NCBI GenBank assembly: GCA_903958995.1
Contig: CAJBVG010000166.1
Location: 1-13,093, forward strand
Length of the DNA: 13,093 nt
Source of the DNA: an uncultured bacterium
GTDB taxonomy: Bacteria > Bacteroidota > Bacteroidia > Sphingobacteriales > Sphingobacteriaceae
Direction: 5' to 3'
In this document: positions 1-7,703 of the stretch, in pieces
Position numbering within the stretch: the stretch's first letter is position 1
How the letters are laid out: the number at the start of each line of letters is the position of its first letter
Notes under the pieces: model-generated
The model's input: only the letters and a program-made list of their open reading frames with translations
Databases searched by the model: none
What the model was told of the DNA's origin: nothing
Program-made: the position numbers and the translations under genes

Positions 1-43
1 ACCGTTTAAGCAAAGGCGTAGTGCGTTGTCAAAATTAAATTAC

Positions 44-709
44 ATGATGTCATTTTTCAAAAAACTTCCTGGTATACGTTCTGTATTTCGTCAACTTGAC
101 AAAAACAAGTTCGATAAAGAATGGAGAGCACATAACGCACATAACGATACCATTATTGGTGATCGTACATTCCCGATGGGCAATGTATCTGTGGGCAAAG
201 CGACTTATGGCATGTTGCAAATACAAAGTTTATTTGAACAAGATGGAGAGAAACTAGAAATTGGAAATTATGTTTCTATTGCACCAGGTGTTCAATTTTT
301 ATTAGGAGTGAATCACCAAATCAATACGTTTACTACGTTCCCATTATACTCCAGATTTGTAAAAAGATCACCTATAGATGCAGTTAACAAAGGGCCTTTA
401 GTTATTGAAGATGAAGTTTGGATTGGTACCGATGCGATTTTGTTTTCAGGGGTTCGTGTGGGAAAAGGTGCTATTATTTCTGCAGGAGCAATTGTTACGA
501 AAGATGTTCCTCCATATGCGATTGTTGGTGGAACACCTGCAAAGCTTATTAAATATAGATTCTCAGAAGATATTATTGCAGAATTGTTAACTGTGCATCT
601 AAAAGATTTATCTATCGATTGGATAAAAGAGAATATCGATATGCTTTACAAAGAAATCAATTCAGTGGAAGATGTTATTCGCATCAAAAATTTAATACAG
701 AACAAATAG
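44..709 (+). CDS. CatB-like hexapeptide-repeat O-acetyltransferase
   Basis: This is a probable acetyl-CoA-dependent O-acetyltransferase of the left-handed beta-helix (LbH/XAT, CatB-like) family. It is expected to act in the cytoplasm on a sugar of a surface polysaccharide or its precursor. Numbering from the ATG at 44 gives 221 residues. A GVNH segment puts His91 where xenobiotic acetyltransferases have their catalytic His. Hexapeptide-type repeats run from about residue 70 and again over 121-166, where the motifs VWIGTDAIL, GKGAIISAGAIV and YAIVGGTPAKLI are typical of the family. The frame is open to the window edge, with a possible TTG at 26 and ATGs at 44 and 47. I chose 44 because MMSFFKKLPG is a plausible N-terminus; 26 or an upstream start cannot be excluded. 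The WbsX-like gene follows 7 bp after the stop, so the two are probably co-transcribed. The true substrate is unknown; antibiotic acetylation is unlikely in this context. Confidence 0.85.
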   Translation: MMSFFKKLPGIRSVFRQLDKNKFDKEWRAHNAHNDTIIGDRTFPMGNVSVGKATYGMLQIQSLFEQDGEKLEIGNYVSIAPGVQFLLGVNHQINTFTTFPLYSRFVKRSPIDAVNKGPLVIEDEVWIGTDAILFSGVRVGKGAIISAGAIVTKDVPPYAIVGGTPAKLIKYRFSEDIIAELLTVHLKDLSIDWIKENIDMLYKEINSVEDVIRIKNLIQNK

Positions 710-716
710 AAAATAA

Positions 717-1793
717 ATGTCACAAGCTCGAATCATAGCCTTTTATTTACCACAATTTCACCCTATTCCTGAGAACGATTTATGGTGGGGAAAAGGTTTT
801 ACGGAGTGGACAAATGTTGGGAAAGCGAAGCCTTTGTTTAAAGGACATTACCAACCTAGAGTACCTGCAGATTTAGGGTATTATGATTTAAGATTAGCGG
901 AATCTAGAAAAGCGCAAGCAGATTTAGCAAGAGAATATGGTGTAAATGGTTTCTGCTATTGGCATTACTATTTTGGCAACAAAAAAAGATTAATAGAACG
1001 CCCGTTTAATGAAGTGTTAAATTCTGGTGAACCCGACTTCCCATTTTGTTTAGGTTGGGCAAACCATAGTTGGGAAGATAAACAGTTTAGTAAAGATGGG
1101 GGTAACAAACTCCTTATTGAACAAAAGTACGGTGGCGAAAGTGATTATACAGAACACTTCTTTGAAGTACTCAAAGCGTTTAAAGATCATCGTTACATCA
1201 GAGTAAATAATAAGCCATTGTTTTTTGTTTATGCGCCACAACTCATTCCAGATGTAACGGCATTTATAAATTTATGGCAGAAACTTGCTAAAGAGAATGG
1301 ACTTGATGGAATTCATTTTGTAGCCAATGCTCAAGCAGATTCCGAAATACAAATAAGAAAAGATCAAGGCTTTGATGCAGTAAATGTTGTTCGTTTATTT
1401 CATGTTATAAAAAAGGAAAACACCCTTGTTGAACGTGCTTTTATAAAATTCAAAAGACTCTATTTAAAGCAAGGTATTATTATTGATTATGCGAAGGCTT
1501 TCCCTTATTTTAAAGCCGATGCTGATAAACGTGAAGATTGCTACCCAAGCATTTTCCCTAACTGGGATCACTCTCCGCGTTCAGGTAGAAGTGGACATAT
1601 ATTTGTGAATTCTAATCCACACTATTTCAAACAACACGTAAAAGAAATTCTAGAGGTTGTGAAACAAAAATCTCCAGAAAACCAAATTGTGTTTTTAAGA
1701 TCGTGGAATGAATGGGCCGAAGGAAATTATATGGAACCCGATTTGAAATTCGGCAAAGGGTATTTAGAAGCGTTGAAAGAGGCGATTTCATAA
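717..1793 (+). CDS. WbsX / GH99-like polysaccharide biosynthesis protein
   Basis: The 358-aa product belongs to the WbsX family (Glyco_transf_WbsX, related to the GH99 fold). This family is encoded in O-antigen and capsule clusters and is annotated either as glycosyltransferase or as glycoside hydrolase-like. The N-terminal signature around residues 10-34 has YLPQFHPIPEND, then WWGKGFTEWTNV. It is followed by GHYQPRVPADLGYYDLR and the GVNGFCYWHYYF segment. Near the C-terminus, 328-341 reads RSWNEWAEGNYMEP; Glu332 and Glu335 are spaced like the two active-site glutamates of GH99 endomannosidases. No signal peptide or membrane segment is seen, so it probably acts in the cytoplasm, which favours a biosynthetic role. 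The length is normal for a single-domain member. It starts 7 bp after the acetyltransferase, and its stop lies at the edge of a long imperfect hairpin shared with the convergent gene. Family assignment is strong; the reaction is not settled by the sequence. Confidence 0.92.
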   Translation: MSQARIIAFYLPQFHPIPENDLWWGKGFTEWTNVGKAKPLFKGHYQPRVPADLGYYDLRLAESRKAQADLAREYGVNGFCYWHYYFGNKKRLIERPFNEVLNSGEPDFPFCLGWANHSWEDKQFSKDGGNKLLIEQKYGGESDYTEHFFEVLKAFKDHRYIRVNNKPLFFVYAPQLIPDVTAFINLWQKLAKENGLDGIHFVANAQADSEIQIRKDQGFDAVNVVRLFHVIKKENTLVERAFIKFKRLYLKQGIIIDYAKAFPYFKADADKREDCYPSIFPNWDHSPRSGRSGHIFVNSNPHYFKQHVKEILEVVKQKSPENQIVFLRSWNEWAEGNYMEPDLKFGKGYLEALKEAIS

Positions 1794-1856
1794 TTGTAAA
1801 TTGTAAATTGTAAGTTGTAAATTTTAATTCACAACTCACAACTCATAATTCACAAC
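1793..1856. repeat. Heptamer-rich imperfect palindrome between convergent genes (possible terminator of the minus-strand gene)
   Basis: This gap fills the space between the WbsX stop and the YfhO-type stop. The left arm is built from tandem units of the form RTTGTAA (1793-1820). The right arm, 1830-1856, is their near reverse complement (CACAACT-type units). Pairing positions that sum to 3649 gives a stem of 31 positions around a tiny TT-rich loop. Of these, 24 are Watson-Crick; six are A opposite C on the plus strand and one is G opposite T. In RNA made from the minus strand the six A/C positions become G.U wobbles, so the fold is much more stable for the leftward YfhO-type transcript. I infer a hairpin or terminator function for that gene; no clean U-tract is present. 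Confidence 0.6.
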
Positions 1857-4276
1857 TATTCTTTAAACGCTTTAAACGCCCCAAACCCAACCAACAATAC
1901 AAGTAGAAGCGAACTCGCTAAAGCAATTTTCTCTCCAACAATATATCCTTCTGGTTCGAATTTAAATACAATGCTGTGTTTACCTGATGCGATTTTCATA
2001 CCACGTAGTAAGTAGTTTACGCGTACATAACCAGCTTTTACACCATCAACATATACATTCCATCCTTTATTGTAATAGATGTCTGAGAATACTGCAAATT
2101 GATTTCCGTTTGCATTCGATTCGAAATCCAATTGCATAGGAGCATACTTAGTTAATTTAATAGTTGAAGTACTATCGTTATTTAAGGTAACATCACCTAA
2201 TTCAGCTTTGAAACGTTCATCGATAATTACTTGATTTTTTGGATTGAAATTAGTCAATGAGTTCATCTCTGAATCAGCATTTGGTACAAACTTTATCTCA
2301 TTAACAAACCAAGCATTTCCACATACTTGTGGATTCATCTGTACATTTAATTGTTGAGTTTGTTGATTTCCAACGATGAAGTATTTGGTGTTTAACATAC
2401 TAAATACACTCATGTTTCCTTTCGATAATTGATAATCAATTAAGTCTTGGTAACGTTTTAATTTAGCTGCATGGTAACCGCCAATCGATTTGTGATAATA
2501 CGAAGTAGCATAGTCACTCGTGAAGTTTTGAGTAGTATTGTAAACGCGGTAGTAAGGGTCTGTATCTTTTAATATTTCTTGATCTACAGGTGTCATCGCT
2601 ACTTCATTCACTTTAGTTTTTCTTTTAGAGAATGCTGAATCGTTTAAGTAACGTTTATCAACAGACCACATATCAATAACTACAAGTATTAATAGACCTA
2701 ATATTAATTGTTGTGATTTTATTTTCTTACGAATAAATACAAAAATTAATGTAGCACTTGCCAATACAAATAATAGAGAACGGAAAGCATCAGCGCGTAA
2801 TAATCCTTTACGGTCTTCTGTAATAGAGCTGATGATTTTATCATAAGCATCACCGAATGCACGCTTATCAAAATCGGCATTACTAAAGCTTCCTGCAAAA
2901 TCAGGAATCAATGCGAACAATAAGGTTATCCCACCAACTATAATAAATGAATTGCGTAAGGCTTTCGTAATTTTTGCAGGCTCTAATTCATTATCAGTTA
3001 TTTCTTTTATCGCCAAGCAAGCTAATAATGGGAATAGTAAACTAGTTACAGTTAGAATAGAGGATACGGCTCGAAACTTATTGTACATCGGGAAATAATC
3101 AAAAAACAAACCCGATAAACTCATGAAATTTTGACCCCAAGATAAGGCTATGGTTAATAGAACTGTTGCTACAATCCACCACTTCTCTTTTCCTTTTACA
3201 ACAAACAATCCAAATATAAACAAGAAAAATATAATGGCTCCAAAATAAACTGGTCCGGCGGTAAACGATTGGTCGCCCCAATACAAGGGTAGTCTTTTAA
3301 TAATTTGTTGCGGGTTGGGAACTCCTTGTTGTTTTAAAAACTTAAACGTTTCAGAAGATTTATCTAATTCGCCAGCAGATGAACCTCCATGAATATTGGG
3401 AATTAATAAACTTAAAGTTTCACTTATCCCATAGCTATATTCAAAAGCATAATCTTTAGTTAATCCATTTGTATTTGCATTTGGGTTTAATGTAAGTTCT
3501 GATTTACCACGGATGGTTTCATCAGCATACTCTTTAGTGAGCCATAATGGAGTAATGTTTACTCCAACGGCTATTACCGTTGCAACTAATAATACTAATG
3601 TTGATTTAACATAAGGCATTAATGTTTTTCCTTTAATAGCATCAACCAACATGAATATTCCATAAATAATTATACCTAAGCCGAAGTAATAGGTCATTTG
3701 GAAGTGATTCGCTTTTAATTGAAATGCTAGAAATGCGGCAAATAATGCAGCACCTTGCCATAATTTACCACGGTAGGCAAGCATTGCACCAGCAAGAGTT
3801 GGGGCAAACAAACCAATTACTATGGCTTTATTGGTATGCCCTGCACCGATAATAATAAAATTATAAGATGAAAAGGCAAATGCTACAGCGCCGAGCACGC
3901 TTAGCCAAACATTCATTTTAAGTGTTCTTAATAAAATAAAAAAACCAATTAAATATAGAAACACTGTATTAATAGGGTTCGGTATTGATCGGTTATAAAA
4001 ATCTATAAACTTACCTGCAATATTATTCGGGTAACCTAACCATATTTGATAGGTAGGCATACCACCGAACATAGAATTAGTCCATAAGGTATAGTTGCCT
4101 GTTTCATTATAATAATTAAAGGCTTCTTGTTGAACACCGTTAATCATTTCCACATCATTCTGGTTTATTTTTTTACCTTCTAAGATCGGACTGAAATAAG
4201 CAAAACTCATCGCTATAAACAGTAGAACAGCGATAATTACGAATTGATAACGTTTGATGAAAGATTCTTTTTCCAT
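1856..4276 (-). CDS. YfhO-family multi-pass membrane protein (probable GT-C glycosyltransferase)
   Basis: The 806-aa product is an integral inner-membrane protein of the YfhO family (PF09586-type). Bacillus YfhO is needed for glycosylation of lipoteichoic acid at the outer face of the membrane; the Bacteroidota relatives are uncharacterised. A first membrane segment lies near residues 12-30. It is followed by an extracytoplasmic loop with an acidic stretch (QNDVEM, about 39-44) and FGGMPTYQIW, as expected of the GT-C catalytic loop. Roughly ten further hydrophobic helices run to about residue 540. A soluble domain then contains YYRVYN and KYFIV motifs, a beta-rich C-terminal part with YYNKGWNVYVDG, and a last helix near 785-803. 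A basic FKAFKE ends the chain. The ATG at 4276 sits about 20 bp after a perfect -7 element. It is flanked by glycan genes on both sides but lies on the opposite strand, so it is its own transcription unit. Confidence 0.92.
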   Translation of the reverse strand: MEKESFIKRYQFVIIAVLLFIAMSFAYFSPILEGKKINQNDVEMINGVQQEAFNYYNETGNYTLWTNSMFGGMPTYQIWLGYPNNIAGKFIDFYNRSIPNPINTVFLYLIGFFILLRTLKMNVWLSVLGAVAFAFSSYNFIIIGAGHTNKAIVIGLFAPTLAGAMLAYRGKLWQGAALFAAFLAFQLKANHFQMTYYFGLGIIIYGIFMLVDAIKGKTLMPYVKSTLVLLVATVIAVGVNITPLWLTKEYADETIRGKSELTLNPNANTNGLTKDYAFEYSYGISETLSLLIPNIHGGSSAGELDKSSETFKFLKQQGVPNPQQIIKRLPLYWGDQSFTAGPVYFGAIIFFLFIFGLFVVKGKEKWWIVATVLLTIALSWGQNFMSLSGLFFDYFPMYNKFRAVSSILTVTSLLFPLLACLAIKEITDNELEPAKITKALRNSFIIVGGITLLFALIPDFAGSFSNADFDKRAFGDAYDKIISSITEDRKGLLRADAFRSLLFVLASATLIFVFIRKKIKSQQLILGLLILVVIDMWSVDKRYLNDSAFSKRKTKVNEVAMTPVDQEILKDTDPYYRVYNTTQNFTSDYATSYYHKSIGGYHAAKLKRYQDLIDYQLSKGNMSVFSMLNTKYFIVGNQQTQQLNVQMNPQVCGNAWFVNEIKFVPNADSEMNSLTNFNPKNQVIIDERFKAELGDVTLNNDSTSTIKLTKYAPMQLDFESNANGNQFAVFSDIYYNKGWNVYVDGVKAGYVRVNYLLRGMKIASGKHSIVFKFEPEGYIVGEKIALASSLLLVLLVGFGAFKAFKE

Positions 4277-4296
4277 TGTATTTTTTAGTTGGAAAT

Positions 4297-4328
4297 CAAA
4301 AGTAATAAATTGATATCGGTATTTTCAA
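4297..4328 (-). promoter_or_regulatory. Bacteroidota-type promoter for the YfhO-family gene
   Basis: On the minus strand TACTTTTG (4304-4297) matches the -7 consensus TAnnTTTG exactly. A TTG (4328-4326) lies 21 bp upstream as a -33 element. Transcription would start near 4292, giving a leader of about 16 nt before the ATG at 4276. The spacing is at the long end of what is usual. No equally good promoter for the divergent gene at 4353 was found; TATATTTA at 4329-4336 is one mismatch from consensus and lies about 17 bp from that ATG. Confidence 0.6.
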
Positions 4329-4352
4329 TATATTTATCCTAGAAATCAGTCT

Positions 4353-5666
4353 ATGATACTCATCTATAGTCCTTCGTTAAGCAACCGTTTCCGCTACATC
4401 ATTCAATTTATTTTTGAAGATGTAGCTCCGCAAGACTATGATTTCTGCAGTGATATTCAAGATTTTACGAATTATATTGGTCCTAAAATCAATTACTCTA
4501 ATGCTCGTATTACTTCAGAAGAACTATTTATTAACTCATCGGAACTCTTAAAATCTGAAGGGGTTTCGGAGATAGAAGTGCCTGTTCTAAAAGTAGGGAA
4601 TGAGATTAGGCTATTTCCAATGGAGGAGTCTGACCTGAAATTCGATGTTTTTGCTGCAATATTTTACTTAATTAGTAGGTACGAAGAATACCTGCCTTTT
4701 GAAAAGGATAAGCATAGGCGATTTGAAGCCAATCAATCTTTTGCTTATCGTAATTTTTTTCTAGAAAGACCTGTGGTAGATGAATGGATTGTTTTGTTAA
4801 AAGCCGAATTATCCTCTAAATTTCCTGAGCTAAAATGGGATCTTCAAAAATTTAGATTTACTCCAACATTAGATATCGACCAAGCATTTAAAATAAAAGG
4901 CAAAAGCATTTTTAGAATTGGGAAGCAAATTCTCACATCACTTCTTGCTTTTAAGATATTGAAAGTGATAACTATCTTAAAAGTCTACTTAGGTATAGAG
5001 AAAGATCCATTCGATCAATTCGATAATATTGAAGCACTTCATCGTAAGTATAATTTTATTGCAATATATTTTTTCTTGTTTAGCAATAAATTTAATCGTT
5101 TCGATATAAATATCTCAACAAAGAACAAAGAGTTTAGGAAACGGATTAAACAAGTTTCAAAAACAGCGCTTGTTGGTATTCATCCATCTTATCACTCTCG
5201 TTATGATTATAGAATTATTGACGAAGAAATCAATACTCTTTCTAATGTTTTAAATATTCCAATAAATTCATCGCGCCAACACTATTTAAAATTACGTTTC
5301 CCTAATACCTATAAGTCCTTAATTAGTATAGGTATTGCAAACGAATACACTATGGGATATGCTAGTATGCCAGGTTTTAGGGCAAGTACAACGCATTCAT
5401 TTCGGTTTTATGACATTAAACATGAGCAAGTAAGTTTCTTGCGTATACATCCTTTTTGTGTGATGGATGCAACATTTATTACGTACTTAAAGTATACAGA
5501 AGAACAAGCATTTGATAGTATTAAAGTCTTGATGTATAATGTGAAAAAAGTGGATGGTCATTTTATTTCACTTTGGCATAACGAGTCGTTTTCAGAGCAA
5601 ACTCCTTGGGTAGGATGGAGTGGTTTGTATGAAAAGATGCTTAAACTTGCAAGTAAAGAAGATTGA
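4353..5666 (+). CDS. Polysaccharide deacetylase-like protein with N-terminal DUF7033-type domain
   Basis: The 437-aa product resembles the Bacteroidota proteins annotated as DUF7033 plus polysaccharide deacetylase. Residues 1 to about 160 form the N-terminal part, with the ISRYEEY segment near 107-113 that is common in these proteins. A NodB-like region begins with FTPTLDIDQAF; Asp174 or Asp176 is the likely metal/catalytic Asp. It continues with GIHPSYHS (275-282), where His277 and His281 suit the metal-binding H-x(3)-H pattern. Later come SSRQHYLKLRFPNTY (306-320), a GYASMPGFRA segment (335-344), and SLWHNESF (406-413) with the C-terminal His409. These support deacetylase activity on an amino-sugar polymer, but the substrate is unknown. 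No signal peptide is obvious, so the site of action is open. upp starts 27 bp downstream, possibly in the same transcript. Confidence 0.85.
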   Translation: MILIYSPSLSNRFRYIIQFIFEDVAPQDYDFCSDIQDFTNYIGPKINYSNARITSEELFINSSELLKSEGVSEIEVPVLKVGNEIRLFPMEESDLKFDVFAAIFYLISRYEEYLPFEKDKHRRFEANQSFAYRNFFLERPVVDEWIVLLKAELSSKFPELKWDLQKFRFTPTLDIDQAFKIKGKSIFRIGKQILTSLLAFKILKVITILKVYLGIEKDPFDQFDNIEALHRKYNFIAIYFFLFSNKFNRFDINISTKNKEFRKRIKQVSKTALVGIHPSYHSRYDYRIIDEEINTLSNVLNIPINSSRQHYLKLRFPNTYKSLISIGIANEYTMGYASMPGFRASTTHSFRFYDIKHEQVSFLRIHPFCVMDATFITYLKYTEEQAFDSIKVLMYNVKKVDGHFISLWHNESFSEQTPWVGWSGLYEKMLKLASKED

Positions 5667-5693
5667 TTTTTATTCACCATTAATTAAATTAAC

Positions 5694-6338
5694 GTGCTTA
5701 CTAATTTTCAAAACACAAACTCTGTTGTCAATCAATTTGTAGCAGAGTTACGCGATGACAATATCCAAAAGGATAGAGCTCGCTTCCGTTTAAATCTAGA
5801 ACGTATTGGAGAAGTAATGGCTTACGAAATTAGTAAGAAATTAAAATACGATTCAGTTGAGGTAACCACTCCTTTAGGAATTTCTAATACTTCATTAATA
5901 GCTGATCAACCTGTTTTAGCAACGATTCTAAGAGCCGGATTGCCCTTACATCAAGGACTTTTACGAATCTTTGATAAATCGGATTGTGCCTATATTTCAG
6001 CATTTCGAAAAACGAAGAAAGACCATTCTTTTGTTATCGAAATGGAATATGTTGCCGTGCCTGAATTAGAAGACCGTGTACTGATTGTCTCAGACCCAAT
6101 GCTTGCTACCGGTAGTTCAATGGTATTATGCATAAAGGAATTAATGAGCAGAGCTAAGTTTTCTCAAATTCATATTGTAAGTGTAATCGGTAGTACTATT
6201 GGTGTACAATATGTACAACGAAATATTCCTAAAGCTCATATTTGGATTGCTGCAATTGATGATGAACTCACAACAAAATCTTACATCGTACCTGGTTTAG
6301 GCGATGCAGGCGATTTAGCCTTTGGCGAAAAAATGTAG
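5694..6338 (+). CDS. upp: Uracil phosphoribosyltransferase (GTG start)
   Basis: This enzyme converts uracil and PRPP to UMP in pyrimidine salvage, in the cytoplasm. The 214-aa length is normal. The visible motifs are TILRAGLPLHQGL (77-89), the PRPP-binding loop IVSDPMLATGSS (131-142) and the uracil-binding PGLGDAGDLAFG (200-211). In the last motif Leu stands where many bacterial enzymes have Arg after GDAGD. The start is GTG at 5694: an in-frame stop lies at 5685-5687, no other start lies between it and the GTG, and the first in-frame ATG (codon 42) would remove conserved sequence. There is no Shine-Dalgarno; the AT-rich TTAATTAAATTAAC precedes the GTG, as is common in this phylum. It lies between the deacetylase and a nucleotidase that can act on pyrimidine nucleotides, a functional pairing. 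Confidence 0.96.
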   Translation: MLTNFQNTNSVVNQFVAELRDDNIQKDRARFRLNLERIGEVMAYEISKKLKYDSVEVTTPLGISNTSLIADQPVLATILRAGLPLHQGLLRIFDKSDCAYISAFRKTKKDHSFVIEMEYVAVPELEDRVLIVSDPMLATGSSMVLCIKELMSRAKFSQIHIVSVIGSTIGVQYVQRNIPKAHIWIAAIDDELTTKSYIVPGLGDAGDLAFGEKM

Positions 6339-6340
6339 TT

Positions 6341-6380
6341 CGTGTGCTGGTATGCTCGTGTGCTCGTGTGCTCGTGTAAG
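6341..6380. repeat. 8-bp tandem repeat (CGTGTGCT) after upp
   Basis: Five consecutive 8-mers start two bases after the upp stop: CGTGTGCT, GGTATGCT, CGTGTGCT, CGTGTGCT and the degenerate CGTGTAAG. Three are identical, and the strand is strongly G/T biased, unlike the AT-rich surroundings. A second mini-repeat, two copies of CTCAATT, runs through 6391-6404 to the next gene's ATG. The array cannot fold into a good hairpin, so it is not a standard terminator. A weak promoter-like TAAGTTTC (6377-6384) overlaps its end. Confidence 0.75.
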
Positions 6381-6406
6381 TTTCTAATATCTCAATTCTC
6401 AATTCT

Positions 6407-7102
6407 ATGTACTATAAACATTTGTTCTTCGACCTCGACCATACGCTTTGGGATTTTGATGCCAATGCGAGGGAAACCTTGTTGGAGTTATATGATACAT
6501 ATCGTTTAACGGAACTAGGGATTGATTCAGCCGAGAAGTTTATAGAGGTTTATACAGATCATAACCATCGTTTATGGAGAGATTATCATAATGGCTTAAT
6601 TAGCAAGGAACAATTAAGAAGTTCGAGATTCCGACTAACTTTCGAGCATTTCGAATTGCCCGAGCACCTTATTCCTCATCAGTTTGAAGACGACTACGTA
6701 AGTATTTGCCCTACAAAAACGAACTTGTTCGAAGGAACTCATGAAGTACTTAGCGCTTTAAAAACGAATTATAAATTACACATCATCACCAATGGGTTTT
6801 TAGAATCTCAGGAGATGAAAATGTCAAGAACAAACCTAAAGCAGTACTTCGATCAAGTGTTTATTTCGGAAGTCATTGGTTTATATAAACCTGACATTGC
6901 CTTATTCAATCATGCCCTTGAGGCTGTTGGTGCAGAATCTCATCAAGTACTTATGATAGGTGATAGCTTAGAAGCTGATATTCTTGGTGCAAAAAATGCT
7001 GGAATCGATCAGGTTTATTTTAATCCATTATCCGATCCACATAATTATGAAATTACTTATGAAATAAATAAATTACATGAATTATTAGCACTCTTGAAAT
7101 GA
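6407..7102 (+). CDS. yjjG: YjjG-type HAD-family pyrimidine nucleotidase
   Basis: The 231-aa product is a HAD hydrolase of the YjjG type (5'-nucleotidase with preference for non-canonical pyrimidine nucleotides, thought to cleanse the nucleotide pool). All four HAD motifs are visible. Motif I is FFDLDHTL (nucleophile Asp9, acid Asp11). Motif II is IITNG with Thr128. Lys161 lies in GLYKPD. Motif IV is IGDSLEAD (Asp186, Asp191). The cap insertion between motif I and II includes LWRDYHNGLISKEQLR, typical of YjjG relatives. It follows upp after a repeat-filled gap and overlaps the DinB-fold gene by 4 bp (ATGA), so these two are translationally coupled. Other phosphatase specificities remain possible, as HAD substrates are hard to read from sequence. 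Confidence 0.9.
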   Translation: MYYKHLFFDLDHTLWDFDANARETLLELYDTYRLTELGIDSAEKFIEVYTDHNHRLWRDYHNGLISKEQLRSSRFRLTFEHFELPEHLIPHQFEDDYVSICPTKTNLFEGTHEVLSALKTNYKLHIITNGFLESQEMKMSRTNLKQYFDQVFISEVIGLYKPDIALFNHALEAVGAESHQVLMIGDSLEADILGAKNAGIDQVYFNPLSDPHNYEITYEINKLHELLALLK

Positions 7103-7620
7103 GTTTAAATAGACAATATATTTTACTGATAGATGTAATAAAGAATTATTCATATAAACTTAATAGTTTTAATGAGGAGAGCTTTCAATTCAAATATGAT
7201 GTCAATACTTGGTCATCAGCAGAAGTATATGCACATATTATTACAGCCAATAAATTAAGCTTAAAGGGGATGTTAAAAGCCCAATTGGGTGAAGCCACAG
7301 AAGATTCGAGCCCTCTAAGTTGGAGTGCAAGATTGATATTTTTCACCGGGCGAATCCCTAAAGGAAGAAAAGTCCCTGAACTATTTATTAAAAGAACTCC
7401 CAAATTTAATTCAATCACAGAAGCTAAGAATGCATTAGATGAACTGGAGTATGAGTTAAATAATTTATGGGATAATAGAAACTTATGGAGTAAAACACAG
7501 AAAATCAAACACCCCGCATTGGGCTTGTTGAATAATAATCAGTGGATGAAATTCATGTTTATTCACTCTAAACATCACCTAAAGCAATTAAAGCGTATTA
7601 AACAAAAAATGGAAGTTTAG
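7099..7620 (+). CDS. DinB-fold protein (DinB_2-like)
   Basis: The 173-aa product looks like a four-helix-bundle DinB/YfiT-type protein. These bind a divalent metal by three histidines and include thiol-transferase-like enzymes, though most members have no known function. His46 (in EVYAHIITANKL) and the C-terminal FIHSKHHLKQLKRI stretch (155-168; His156 and His159/His160) fit the metal triad and the usual HxxHHxxQ-like ending. Length is normal for the family. Its ATG overlaps the stop of the nucleotidase gene (ATGA), indicating coupled expression. The overlap does not by itself show a shared function. Confidence 0.82.
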   Translation: MSLNRQYILLIDVIKNYSYKLNSFNEESFQFKYDVNTWSSAEVYAHIITANKLSLKGMLKAQLGEATEDSSPLSWSARLIFFTGRIPKGRKVPELFIKRTPKFNSITEAKNALDELEYELNNLWDNRNLWSKTQKIKHPALGLLNNNQWMKFMFIHSKHHLKQLKRIKQKMEV

Positions 7621-7628
7621 GCTATTAT

Positions 7629-7655
7629 AATTTAATTTATCAAAAGAGTTAAATT
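7629..7655 (+). terminator. Weak AT-rich hairpin after the DinB-fold gene
   Basis: AATTTAA (7629-7635) can pair with TTAAATT (7649-7655). Three more pairs inside, two of them G.U, give a 10-bp stem with a 7-nt loop, followed by a T-rich stretch. The stem has almost no G+C, so it is at best a weak terminator. It does fit an operon end: it lies 9 bp after a stop codon, and a promoter-like element follows about 40 bp later. Confidence 0.3.
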
Positions 7656-7691
7656 TCTTATTTAATTAACATCGATTTAACATGCCTGATA

Positions 7692-7699
7692 TACTTTTG
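7692..7699 (+). promoter_or_regulatory. Perfect -7 element (TACTTTTG) before the microprotein gene
   Basis: TACTTTTG matches TAnnTTTG exactly and is the same octamer as in the YfhO-family promoter. No good -33 TTG stands 19-21 bp upstream (the region reads TTAATTAACAT). The G of the element is 4 bp before the ATG at 7704, so transcription would begin at or next to that ATG. The transcript would be leaderless for the microprotein, or the ORF would act within the ~115-nt leader of the downstream phosphoesterase gene. Confidence 0.5.
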
Positions 7700-7703
7700 T
7701 GGC

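Noticed and set aside
3..38. Possible C-terminal end of an upstream gene in frame 3, stopping at TAA 36-38
   Set aside because: Only 11 codons are visible and nothing can be recognised. It would fit a gene ending just before the acetyltransferase ATG at 44, but frame 2 is also open to the edge, so this stays undecided.
44..709. Antibiotic-resistance role for the CatB-like acetyltransferase
   Set aside because: The family is shared with polysaccharide O-acetyltransferases, and the neighbour is a WbsX-like glycan gene; no mobile-element context is seen.
1050..1241. Minus-strand open frame inside the WbsX-like gene, and similar frames opposite other genes
   Set aside because: These are shadows: no start context, no recognisable motif, and the opposite-strand gene is strongly supported.
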